Assembly: GCA_003165315.1 (NCBI GenBank)
Contig: PLSX01000233.1
Coordinates: 1 to 32,202 of the forward strand
DNA length: 32,202 nt
Reading direction: 5' to 3'
Source of the DNA: Acidobacteriota bacterium
GTDB taxonomy: Bacteria > Acidobacteriota > Terriglobia > UBA7540
This document shows positions 9,100 through 17,209 of this stretch, one piece after another. Below the pieces are notes generated by a model. The model did not search any database, was not told the origin of the DNA, and saw only the letters and a program-made list of their open reading frames with translations. The translations under genes were made by a program, and so were the position numbers. The stretch's first letter is position 1. Each line of letters opens with the position of its first letter.

Positions 9100-9507
9100 A
9101 GCGTTTCCACCTTTCTTGCTGAGTTCCGGTTTGCCTGGCTCCTACCACGGGGTGCGCAATCTTGGGGATGACGAACCAGATAGATAGTATATCGGAAGAT
9201 TTGATTCCCCCGCCATTGCTGGAAGTTGGCATGCCCGTAATGTATGCCGCCCCCGGAAGGCCTTGCGCGCCCGATGCCGGCAAGTGGCTTGCGCGATATT
9301 TCGATTCGGGGTTTGAACGCATAGAATCGGAGTAAGATGGGGTGTTTGATTTTTGCCCGAATTCGCCCCCCGGAAGGCCGGATTGTCATTGTCATGGGAT
9401 GGGTTTTTCCCTTCGAATGCGGTGGATGATCAAGGGCAACCGGTTGGCGTTTCAATGGAATCTGACAATGGGATCGGTATTATCAAGGACTGGTGAAGGA
9501 GATTGAA
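9100..9507. other. Divergent intergenic region
   Basis: About 400 nt between the minus-strand phosphatase gene and the plus-strand TPR gene. It should hold promoters for both. I see no strongly consensus -35/-10 pair and no coding frame with protein-like character. Confidence 0.35.
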
Positions 9508-10683
9508 ATGCTCTTATATTCACGAATTTGGGCAAGCCAGGGCTTCCGGCTTTTGGCCATCGTCGCTTCGCTGACGTGGATTGTGATGCTGCCCGCCGTC
9601 GGCGGGGCGCAGCAGAACTCGGACTTGGTAAGGCAAGCACAAACCTATGAGGCCCAGCAGAACTACCCGGCGGCAGAAGACCTCTATCGCAAGGTGCTCG
9701 CCTCCGACCCTGACAATCTCGAAGCGCTGAAGCACCTGGGCATTCTTGAACAGACGGATGTGAAATTAAACGAATCGATAGAGCACTTTAAGCGGGTGCT
9801 GGCGGATCAGCCGGAGTATCCGCAGGTCAATTTTTACCTCGGACTATCCTATTACGCGCAACATGACAATAAAGATGCGATTGCCAGTTTTCAGCAGGAG
9901 TTGAAAACGCCCACGGCGCACCCGGCCACTAATTACTATCTCGCTCTGATTTTGGAGGGAGAGGAACGCAGTGCGGAGGCCATCGACCGGCTCAATGACG
10001 CCGCTGCAATAAACCCAAAGAAGGCGGACGTGTTTTACGAGTTGGCACGATTGCATATGGATGCGGCATTCAGCGCCTATGCGAATCTCCGCAAGATTGA
10101 TCCGGACGGCTATCAAATTCACGCCTTCAATGCGGCGCTGTACTTCCAGGAAGCAAAATATGCCGAGGCTATCGCTGAATATCAGAAGGCGCTCAAGAAG
10201 CAGCCGGATGCATCTGGAATACATGCCTCCATGGGAGTTACGTATTATTTGCTGCACCAGACTGAGGACGCGGAGAAGGAATTCCTCCTGGCGGTGCAGC
10301 AAGCGCCTGACAATAGCATTGCCAACGCCTATCTGGGAGACATTGCGATGCACCGCACGGAGTTCAGCAAGGCGGCTCCTTATTTGCAACAGGCAATTGC
10401 CAGCCAGCCCAAGAATGTGGAGACTCGCCTTCTTCTCGGCCGGTGCTACATCAAGTTGGGAGATCTCCCAAAAGCCAAGGCCGAATTACTCTTCGCCGCC
10501 AGCTTAGACCCCGCCGATCCCCGCAGCCACTACATGCTGGCGGAAATTTACCAGAAGTTGAACCAGCCCGCAGAGCGCCAAAGTGAACTTGATCTGGTGA
10601 AGAAACTCTCCCAAGCTCAGGACGCCAAGATTCCTGAAGAGGCAGGGAAGGGATCGGCGTCTCCGGAAAGCACTAACCCCTAG
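9508..10683 (+). CDS. Exported TPR-repeat protein (module copy 1)
   Basis: 391 residues. A signal peptide of about 33 residues (hydrophobic core LLAIVASLTWIVMLPA, then GGAQQ) is followed by about nine tetratricopeptide-like repeats. Examples are AEDLYRKVLASDPDNLEAL, YAEAIAEYQKALKKQPD and PKAKAELLFAASLDPADP. A partly irregular unit, AFSAYANLRKIDPDGYQ, interrupts the repeats in the middle and recurs in the TPR gene at 21189. Likely a periplasmic scaffold or adaptor. AAGGAGA lies 6 nt before ATG 9508, which is preferred over the upstream GTG 9493. It converges with a lipoprotein gene only 5 nt beyond its stop. A decayed copy is at 15947. Confidence 0.88.
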   Translation: MLLYSRIWASQGFRLLAIVASLTWIVMLPAVGGAQQNSDLVRQAQTYEAQQNYPAAEDLYRKVLASDPDNLEALKHLGILEQTDVKLNESIEHFKRVLADQPEYPQVNFYLGLSYYAQHDNKDAIASFQQELKTPTAHPATNYYLALILEGEERSAEAIDRLNDAAAINPKKADVFYELARLHMDAAFSAYANLRKIDPDGYQIHAFNAALYFQEAKYAEAIAEYQKALKKQPDASGIHASMGVTYYLLHQTEDAEKEFLLAVQQAPDNSIANAYLGDIAMHRTEFSKAAPYLQQAIASQPKNVETRLLLGRCYIKLGDLPKAKAELLFAASLDPADPRSHYMLAEIYQKLNQPAERQSELDLVKKLSQAQDAKIPEEAGKGSASPESTNP

Positions 10684-10688
10684 GGTGG

Positions 10689-11609
10689 TCAGTCCTGGAT
10701 TGTGAGCAAGTAATTCGAATAGGCTGGGCACTGGGTGGGGCTGAGGCAGCTCAGAGTGATTACTCCGGTGAAGGAATGGACGGAAATTTGCAACAGGTGA
10801 CCTGCGACTACACCCGTCAACCCAGTGGCATTGTCCGTCAAATGGAATTGCATCGAATACCCACTCAAGTAATTATTCGGGGGGTCGCCTAACTTGCCGG
10901 AGTCGATCGCCCCGGCCTGCAAGTCCGGAAAGAGGCTGCCTCCCACATAACTGCCGCTTACTGTACCGGTGGCGTTGTCTTGCGAAAGGGTGAAATTCAT
11001 CTGTTCCACAGTTTTACCCTGGAGGGGAGTACATGCTCCCTGGCCGCTGGGGTTACAGGGCACCATCTGTCCCGGCCAGGATCCCGTCAAGGACGGAATT
11101 TGCGTGCCGGCAATGGTCCCCGACGATTCAATCCCCACACAGCCTGGCATATTGACATACGTTCCCGTCAGCGATTGCCCATCCGCAGCCAGCGTGGCAC
11201 TCAATGTAAATCCCCCGAGTCCCGCAGGGAAGGAGATTTCCCCTGTTAAATTGTTATTATTTTGCACCAGGCCGTTTGAAAGTTGGAGAGACCCGGGGAT
11301 GGTGTAATATGCAGATCCACAACTGTACTGGAGGGGGGCGGACCCATTGGCCGATCCAAATGGCAGCCCCACAGGCTTCAGATTAATCGCAATCACCCTA
11401 TCTGAGCCGCTGGCATTGCTCAGGAACATAACGCCAGAAACTCCAAATTGGTTTCCACCCGAATCGGTGGCCACCATCGTCCAATTTCCAGTCGGGTCAA
11501 TCAATTCCTGGTTGGGAGGGGGATTGCCGCCACCCGTTCCTCCTGTTCCTCCGCCACAACCCGCCAAAGTCAGGATGATGAAGAGCATTCCCCAAAGTCT
11601 CAATCGCAC
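10689..11609 (-). CDS. Secreted lipoprotein of unknown function
   Basis: About 306 residues. The N-terminus is a lipoprotein signal, FIILTLAGCGGG, with the lipobox Cys about residue 18, followed by a Gly/Pro-rich linker (TGGTGGGNPPPNQ). The mature part is Thr/Ser/Gly/Asn-rich and beta-like, with two related segments, one beginning DPTGNWTMVATD and the other PSLTGSWPGQM. Both contain 'G-x-W' starts and NNLTGEISF/ATGTVSGSY strands, so it may be an internal duplication of a small beta-barrel or sandwich. No known family was recognised. The start is uncertain: GTG 11609 and TTG 11603 both precede the lipobox, with GAGGGG upstream. It overlaps nothing and faces the TPR gene tail to tail. A remnant of a second copy is at 16810. 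Confidence 0.8.
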   Translation of the reverse strand: MRLRLWGMLFIILTLAGCGGGTGGTGGGNPPPNQELIDPTGNWTMVATDSGGNQFGVSGVMFLSNASGSDRVIAINLKPVGLPFGSANGSAPLQYSCGSAYYTIPGSLQLSNGLVQNNNNLTGEISFPAGLGGFTLSATLAADGQSLTGTYVNMPGCVGIESSGTIAGTQIPSLTGSWPGQMVPCNPSGQGACTPLQGKTVEQMNFTLSQDNATGTVSGSYVGGSLFPDLQAGAIDSGKLGDPPNNYLSGYSMQFHLTDNATGLTGVVAGHLLQISVHSFTGVITLSCLSPTQCPAYSNYLLTIQD

Positions 11610-11868
11610 AGCCCCTCGGTTCTTAATCCGAAATTTTCAGTCTCGTTTGTCCGCCAATTCAAAAGATACTCCTCGCTGGCTTTTAACGCAACCACGAGAC
11701 GAGTTCTAGTTTGCAGTTCACTACGCCTCCGAACCACTGAAGGCGGTATTCGAATATCCTCTTCGATATTTAGTGTATTATATTTATTTTCAATGACTTG
11801 AGTCTTTGATTTGGGACAAAATCCCAAAGGAGCCCAGCTAAAACCCCTCCTAGAATTGACAAAAGAAC

Positions 11869-11897
11869 TTGACGCTGACAATCTTTGGTGTTAAGTT
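11869..11897 (+). promoter_or_regulatory. Sigma-70-like promoter of receptor 1
   Basis: TTGACG (11869-11874), a 17-nt spacer, then TAAGTT (11892-11897). The same arrangement occurs in register before receptor 2 (TTGACA, 17 nt, TAGATT). Agreement between the two paralogous upstream regions supports both. The predicted start is about 235 nt before the receptor ATG. Confidence 0.6.
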
Positions 11898-11921
11898 GCC
11901 TATGCAAATGTACTACTGGGC

Positions 11922-11937
11922 AGTCCAGATATGGACT
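11922..11937 (+). promoter_or_regulatory. Conserved hairpin/operator in receptor 1 leader
   Basis: AGTCCAGATATGGACT is a perfect 6-bp inverted repeat around GATA. It falls about 20 nt into the predicted transcript. The copy at 17011 keeps both arms exactly but has GAAA in the loop. It could be an RNA stem-loop at the 5' end or a DNA operator just downstream of the promoter. Confidence 0.6.
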
Positions 11938-12007
11938 ACCTGAAGTTTCGGCAAGTTGATTGGCTTCTCATTTGCCCATGATGTTGGTCAGAATTAGTTG
12001 GGAGTAT

Positions 12008-12122
12008 TCATCTGGTCTTTTCGCTCTGCTGCATGTCTCCTAACCTGTAATACTGCTTCACTGTGTCACTTTTCCCTTTTGCGTCGGCGCCCACGGTCAC
12101 ACCCAAGTAATAAAATGAATGA
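12008..12122 (-). other. Conserved leader block of receptor 1 (antisense-coding-like)
   Basis: Read on the minus strand, this block gives YLGVTVGADAKGKSDTVKQY followed by YRLGDMQQSEKT and a stop. The matching block before receptor 2 (17091-17190) gives YLGVTVGADTTIGIVKQW followed by YRLGDMEQSVKT and a stop at the same place. Of the differences, four leave the residue unchanged and the single length difference is two whole codons. No ribosome binding site or clear start is seen for such a peptide, so it may be a conserved RNA leader instead. Confidence 0.4.
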
Positions 12123-12137
12123 ATGGAGGATGGAGAT

Positions 12138-15100
12138 ATGTGTAATCTCAGGCGATTATCGCTGCTGATAATCGGTTTCCTGCTGGCGGCAAGTGCGGTT
12201 TTTGCACAAGTCGACCGCGGGACGATTACCGGCATCGTAACGGATCAAAGTGGCGCCGTTGTGCCTAATGTGTCGGTTACTGTCACCAATATTTCGACAG
12301 GCATCGCGACCAGCGTGGTCACGAATGATAGCGGCGTATATTCGGTCCCGCTGCTGCCTTCAGCCGTATATCGGTTGACTGCGGAAAAAGAAGGCTTCAA
12401 GAAATATACAAGGACAACCGTTCCCGTGTCGGTCGGCGATACGACCCGCGTGGACGTTGCGTTAGACCTTGGTTCCAAGACGGAGAGTGTGACAGTTACC
12501 GCGGAAGCCCCGCTGCTGGAGCGCGAAACCTCCGACACAGGAACCACGGTTACCAGTCGCGAAATTGAGGATCTCCCCCTGGTTGCCATTGGTGGAGATC
12601 AACGGAGCCCTGCATTTTTCATTCAGTTGTCGCCCGGCACTTCAGGGCGCGGCTCGAATGATGGCGGCCCCGGTAACAATCGCACCATGGACACGCAGGT
12701 GAGCGGCAGCATGGTGAGCAGCACCACGATGATGCTTGACGGCGCTGACGTTCCCAGCCAATGGGAATTTGAGGGCGACTTGCGCGGCCTCCAGATCCCG
12801 CCCGACGCGATCAGCGAGTTCAAGCTGGAAGCCACCAATGCTTCGGCCGAATACGGCAGAAGCGGCGGCGGTACGGCCAGCTTTGTGGTCAAGTCAGGAA
12901 CCAATGGCGTTCATGGCACGGCCTATGAATATGTCCGCAATGACGATATGGATGCCCGGAATTTCTTCAATCCCAACGTCAGCGCGAACAAGCAGAACGA
13001 GTATGGCGTCACTGCCGGCGGGCCGATCAAGAAGAATAAGGCCTTCATTTATGGCTGGTTTGATGGATTCAAGCTGGTTTCCGGCGTATCATCCTCCGGT
13101 ACTGCGACCGTACCCACGGCGCAAATGTTGAATGGCGACTTCACGCAATTCCTGAATCCCGCCTTCGGCCTGACTCTTTACGATCCCACGACGTTGCTCC
13201 CCGGAGGAACCCCTTCAACCTGCGGGCCGGTGATTTGCGGCAACAAAATTTTGAGCCAGACATCGTTTTCACCGATCTCGCAGAAAATCAATCCCTATTT
13301 CCCGAAACCCAACGAAAATCTGAATAGCCCCTTGGCGCCCGTCAACAACTTCACCAGTTCTGTGGAAAATCCCACGTCCATCAAAATGTACGGGTTCAAG
13401 GGCGACTATGATTTTAATGAACGCAACCGCATCAGCGTTCTGTATGATTACGGCATCAATCTCAACCCTGCCATTGGAGCGATCCCCGCTCCTCTGGGCG
13501 GAGGCAGCTGGCCGACCTACAACAAGACGCGGAATGGCCGCATCAACCTCAACACGATTGTCCGTCCCGATTTGTCCAATCATGTTACGGCTGCGTACAA
13601 CTTCTGGGGCGGTGGCACTTCGCTCCAGAGCAGTTACGGCGGGAAGTCGGACTGGGTAGATTACCTTGGACTTAAAGGATTCGACCCCGGCCTCAAGACG
13701 CAGTTTCCCCAAATCGTGATTGGCTATAACGGCGAATCGTTCAATGGCGGCGGCAACGAAGGTGTTGACGATGGCCACAGCACGGAGTTTAACGACACCC
13801 TGACTTGGATCAAAGGGAAGCACACCGTCAAACTGGGAGGAGAATACCTGAAGGGCGCCGGCAACGACATCAATTCGGGCCGAACGGCTGGATGGTTTGA
13901 ATTCTCGGGCTCCACCACGGGGCTTGCCAACCAACTGAGCACCACCGGTGTTCCCTTCGCCTCTTACCTGCTGGGATATGCGGACCGGGTGCAGGACACC
14001 GTTTACACGGCCCCCAATTATGCCCGCAACGCCTACGCGGGTGCTTTTATTCAGGATGACTTTAAACTAACCCGTAAGCTCACCCTGAATCTTGGCGTCC
14101 GCTGGGATCTGTATGTGCCGGATTATCATAAGTACGGCACCAAGTCTTGGGCTGACCCTACTCTGCCCAACCCAGGCGCACCTGGGGAACTTGGAGCTAT
14201 GGCGTATGGCTTCAGCGCTCCGCTCCGTTCCGGCGCCTACACCCATCATCATAACTTTGCCCCGAAAATCGGTCTGGCTTACAGTTTGAATGATAAGACT
14301 GTAATCCGCGCTGCCTTCGGTGTTTACTTTGCCCAGGGTAATGACAATCGCCTGGATCGTGGAACCTACGTTCAGGGATACAACGTGAATCCCTCCATCG
14401 GCTCCGGCAACACGCAAACTCCCGTCTTCCAATGGGACGGGAATTGCCCGTCCAATGTTGGCTGCCTAGGTGTTTTCCCGACGACGGGGACGGGGTTTGT
14501 TCCTTCCCTCACCCCCACGGCTTCAAATGGCCAGGGTGCGTATATGACGGACCCCTCAGATGCGGTTTCGCCTTACGCGGAAAACTACCAGATCGGGGTC
14601 CAGCGTCAGTTGCCAGGCCAGGTTACACTTACTGTTGCCTTCGTTGGAAACACTGGCGTGCATCTTGCCAGCCTCCTGATGCCGACCACGCAGATGCCTC
14701 CACAGTACTTGTCTTATGGCAACCAACTCGCAAGCGATGGCGTAAACCCGCTGCTTTTTGCGCCCATCAGTGATCCTCTCTCCCAGCAAATACTCGCGGG
14801 CCAGCCTGTCGATCCGGCTACGGGGCATCACTCTCCGTTCCCGGGATTCGAGGCGCTCTACGCGGGCAACCCCTCCCTCAGCACCCTCGGCAAGGCGCTC
14901 AGCATCCGCCCGCAATTCTCCAGCCTCGACCGCGGGTATGAAGGTGTTGCCACCTCGACCTATAATGCATTACAGGTCAAAGCGGAGAAGCGATTCTCCA
15001 ACGGCCTGACCATGCTCCTCTCCTATGCCTGGTCGAAGAACCTCACCAATGGCGGTTCCATCTTTGGTGTGTTCTCTTCGGAATTTGGCGCCAATGACGT

Positions 15101-15737
15101 TTGGAATTCGCATAGCCAAAGAGGGTATGGCTTCAACGACATGCCCCAAATTGCTTCGTTCTCCTACGTTTATGACCTGCCGGTCGGCTTGGGACGGCAT
15201 TTCATGAACCATGCGGGGGTGGCCAACCAGATTATCGGCGGTTGGCGGGTCTCCGGCATTCAGCAGTACCAGTCCGGCCAGCCTGAGAGCATTCAGGACG
15301 GAGTAACTTCCAGGGGCTTGGAAATGATGAACGGCTTCAACACTCCCGATACGATTCCGGGAATTCCCGAGAAATCCGCGTCAAAAGCCTCTGGTCACTT
15401 TGATCCTGCGGTCGAGGGCGAGTTCAATAGCGCAGCCTTCAAGTACGCTTGCCAGTTCTGCTTCGGAACGATGACACCGACCGAGGGAACGGTGCGTGCT
15501 TTCGGCTACTTTGATGAGGATTTCTCCCTTCTCAAGGATTGGACTCTCCATGAATCCTGGGTCCTGAATTTCCACATCGATGCGATCAATGCTTTGAATC
15601 GCGTCCAGTTTGTGGGTGGTCAGGGCAGCGGCGGATACGCCAATGAGCCTTCCGTAAGCGGAACCACATTCGGGTTCCTGGGAAGCCAGGGTAATCCTCC
15701 GCGAACCATCCAACTGGGTATGAAGTTGAAGTGGTAA
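12138..15737 (+). CDS. Oar-like TonB-dependent receptor 1
   Basis: 1199 residues from ATG 12138. The start is set by GGAGG 8 nt upstream; the ATG at 12123 would place the ribosome binding site inside the gene. The signal peptide (LSLLIIGFLLAASAVFAQ) is followed by a carboxypeptidase-regulatory-like domain (about 27-105: RGTITGIVTDQSGAVVPNV ... GVYSVPLLPSAVYRL). The plug follows (TEAPLLERETSDTG region, SAEYGRSGGGTASFVVKSG) and then a large beta-barrel. The last residues, QLGMKLKW, end in an aromatic residue as expected for insertion by the BAM machinery. The protein sits in the outer membrane; such receptors import bulky ligands, but the ligand here is unknown. The closest relative in the window is receptor 2. 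Confidence 0.93.
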   Translation: MCNLRRLSLLIIGFLLAASAVFAQVDRGTITGIVTDQSGAVVPNVSVTVTNISTGIATSVVTNDSGVYSVPLLPSAVYRLTAEKEGFKKYTRTTVPVSVGDTTRVDVALDLGSKTESVTVTAEAPLLERETSDTGTTVTSREIEDLPLVAIGGDQRSPAFFIQLSPGTSGRGSNDGGPGNNRTMDTQVSGSMVSSTTMMLDGADVPSQWEFEGDLRGLQIPPDAISEFKLEATNASAEYGRSGGGTASFVVKSGTNGVHGTAYEYVRNDDMDARNFFNPNVSANKQNEYGVTAGGPIKKNKAFIYGWFDGFKLVSGVSSSGTATVPTAQMLNGDFTQFLNPAFGLTLYDPTTLLPGGTPSTCGPVICGNKILSQTSFSPISQKINPYFPKPNENLNSPLAPVNNFTSSVENPTSIKMYGFKGDYDFNERNRISVLYDYGINLNPAIGAIPAPLGGGSWPTYNKTRNGRINLNTIVRPDLSNHVTAAYNFWGGGTSLQSSYGGKSDWVDYLGLKGFDPGLKTQFPQIVIGYNGESFNGGGNEGVDDGHSTEFNDTLTWIKGKHTVKLGGEYLKGAGNDINSGRTAGWFEFSGSTTGLANQLSTTGVPFASYLLGYADRVQDTVYTAPNYARNAYAGAFIQDDFKLTRKLTLNLGVRWDLYVPDYHKYGTKSWADPTLPNPGAPGELGAMAYGFSAPLRSGAYTHHHNFAPKIGLAYSLNDKTVIRAAFGVYFAQGNDNRLDRGTYVQGYNVNPSIGSGNTQTPVFQWDGNCPSNVGCLGVFPTTGTGFVPSLTPTASNGQGAYMTDPSDAVSPYAENYQIGVQRQLPGQVTLTVAFVGNTGVHLASLLMPTTQMPPQYLSYGNQLASDGVNPLLFAPISDPLSQQILAGQPVDPATGHHSPFPGFEALYAGNPSLSTLGKALSIRPQFSSLDRGYEGVATSTYNALQVKAEKRFSNGLTMLLSYAWSKNLTNGGSIFGVFSSEFGANDVWNSHSQRGYGFNDMPQIASFSYVYDLPVGLGRHFMNHAGVANQIIGGWRVSGIQQYQSGQPESIQDGVTSRGLEMMNGFNTPDTIPGIPEKSASKASGHFDPAVEGEFNSAAFKYACQFCFGTMTPTEGTVRAFGYFDEDFSLLKDWTLHESWVLNFHIDAINALNRVQFVGGQGSGGYANEPSVSGTTFGFLGSQGNPPRTIQLGMKLKW

Positions 15738-15820
15738 CTCAACCCCTAACCGAAGTGTAGTGTGAACGAATCGATGGCGGGCCGGCTGGAGGCATCATTC
15801 CAGTCAGCCCGCCATCGGTG
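15735..15820 (+). terminator. Receptor 1 terminator with conserved 3' UTR
   Basis: The 31 nt from the stop codon (15735-15765) are identical to the same region after receptor 2. They are followed by a 17-18 bp stem (15772-15817) with a 10-nt loop and a short TGTTTT tail. This stem has one mismatch and one G-T pair compared with the perfect stem at 20891. The weak T-run makes it either an intrinsic terminator or a 3'-end-protecting hairpin. Confidence 0.7.
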
Positions 15821-15946
15821 TTTTAGAACGTCACGGCGGGGAGAAAACGGTCCGCATCCATGTGCAATTGGAGAAGGTGGATGGTATCCTCTAACCGTAT
15901 CTTATCGAGCCCATCTTTACCAAAGGCTCAATAAGTGGAGATGGAA

Positions 15947-16807
15947 ATGTACTTACACCATCGAATGCAGCCATTGACAGGTCTGCGGCCGGCGATATTC
16001 CTTGTGTTCCTGGCATGGCTGGCGTTGGCTCCGGTGGCAGGAAGAGCAGGGCAGGACTCCAACCTGCTGAAGCAAGCCCAAACCTCTGAAGACCAGCAAA
16101 ACTACCGGGCGGCAGAAGACCTCTATCGCAAGTTCCTCGCCTCCGACCCTGACAATCTCGAAGCGCTGAAGCACCTGGGCATTCTGGAACAGACGGACGT
16201 GAAGCTGGACGACTCTATTGAACACTTCAAGCGTGTGGTGACGTATCAACCGGAGTATCCACAGGTCAATTCTTACCTCGGACTATCCTACTACGCACAA
16301 CAAAACAATAAAGATTCAAAAGGAGTTGAAAACTCCCACGGCACACCCGGCTGCTAATTACTATCTCGCTCTGATTTTGGAGGGGGAAGAATGCAGTCCG
16401 GAGGCCATCGACCATTTCAATGACGCCGCTGCAATAAACGCACATAAGGCCGACGTGTTTTTCGAACTGGCTGGATTGCACATGGACGCGGCGTTCGGAA
16501 GAGCAGCTTCCTATTTTCAGTAGGCTATTGCATACACATGAACGTGGAGACTCACTTTTTTTCGGGCGGTGCTACATCAAGTTGGGGACCTTCCGAAAGC
16601 CAGAGCCGATTTACTCCTCGCCCTCGGTTTAGACCCCGCCGATTCCCACAGCCTTCATGTGCTTGCTGAGATTCACCTGAAGTTGAACCAGACTGTCGAG
16701 CGCTAAAGCGAACATGGCCTGGTGAAGAATTACTCCCAAGCGGTGGATGTGAAGATCCCCGAGGAGGCCGGGAAACCATCGGCACCTAAGGAAAGCACAA
16801 TCCCATA
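15947..16807 (+). pseudogene. Decayed TPR-repeat gene (module copy 2)
   Basis: Clear second copy of the gene at 9508. The start (ATG 15947, GGAG 6 nt upstream), signal peptide and first repeats are intact (AEDLYRKFLASDPDNLEAL matches copy 1 closely). At about 16316 a 14-nt deletion shifts the frame. The homologous frame then continues (TPAANYYLALILEGEE-like segment, HMDAAF) to a stop at about 16521. Next to it, about 294 nt present in copy 1 are missing, with the junction at a TTCAG repeat that occurs twice in copy 1 (10069 and 10363). More stops follow, yet the end still reads KIPEEAGKPSAPKEST like copy 1. It cannot make a full-length protein. A short 5' product of about 137 residues is possible. 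Confidence 0.88.
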
Positions 16808-16809
16808 AT

Positions 16810-16885
16810 GTGGCGAGTTCTGGATCCTGAGTGAGTGACTCCGTATGAAGGGTGAAGTTCATTTGCTCTATGTCTATGACGAGAA
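16810..16885 (-). pseudogene. Remnant of the lipoprotein gene (module copy 2)
   Basis: Directly after the TPR pseudogene, CTGGATCCTGAGTGAGT aligns with the 3' end of the intact lipoprotein gene (CTGGATTGTGAGCAAGT at 10698). Then AAGGGTGAAGTTCATTTG aligns with AAGGGTGAAATTCATCTG at 10984. On the minus strand this second part reads MNFTL in both. About 280 nt between the two blocks and the rest of the gene are gone. This fixes the direction and extent of the ancient duplication. Confidence 0.6.
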
Positions 16886-16957
16886 TGGTTTTGCCATGGA
16901 TTTAAAAAAAATAATGATTAATATCAAGAAATTTATGAACAATTAACAAAAAAATAC

Positions 16958-16986
16958 TTGACAAGCACTGTCTTTGTCTTTAGATT
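16958..16986 (+). promoter_or_regulatory. Sigma-70-like promoter of receptor 2
   Basis: TTGACA (16958-16963), a 17-nt spacer, TAGATT (16981-16986), in an AT-rich stretch (16890-16960). It corresponds in position to the promoter of receptor 1, with a better -35. The leader to the receptor ATG is about 215 nt. Confidence 0.68.
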
Positions 16987-17010
16987 CCCTGTGCAATTAT
17001 ATTACTAGGC

Positions 17011-17026
17011 AGTCCAGAAATGGACT
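17011..17026 (+). promoter_or_regulatory. Conserved hairpin/operator in receptor 2 leader
   Basis: AGTCCAGAAATGGACT has the same 6-bp arms as the element at 11922, here around GAAA, a GNRA-type tetraloop if transcribed. It lies about 24 nt after the -10 box, as in copy 1. Confidence 0.62.
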
Positions 17027-17090
17027 AGTGCGGAAATTAATCTTCCCCCTCAGGGCATTGAAAATTTAGGTCAGAATTTGTTAGGAGAGC

Positions 17091-17190
17091 TCATCCGGTC
17101 TTAACGCTCTGCTCCATGTCTCCTAACCTGTACCACTGCTTCACTATTCCTATTGTCGTGTCGGCCCCTACGGTCACTCCCAGGTAAGAA
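17091..17190 (-). other. Conserved leader block of receptor 2 (antisense-coding-like)
   Basis: Counterpart of the block at 12008. On the plus strand both copies share CATGTCTCCTAACCTGTA and, upstream, GGTCAGAATT-N-GTT-N-GGAG (11986-12004 and 17069-17087). The plus-strand reading from ATG is not kept between copies (stop after five codons in copy 1, open in copy 2), whereas the minus-strand frame is. Confidence 0.4.
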
Positions 17191-17209
17191 AAAATGAATG
17201 GAGGGAGAT

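Larger units (their letters stand above)
11610..12137. other. Promoter and long leader region of receptor 1
   Basis: 528 nt between the divergent lipoprotein and receptor genes. The right half holds a sigma-70-like promoter, a hairpin and a leader that recur before receptor 2 (separate entries). The left half is AT-rich around 11750-11800 and contains minus-strand frames I do not believe are genes. Confidence 0.6.
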
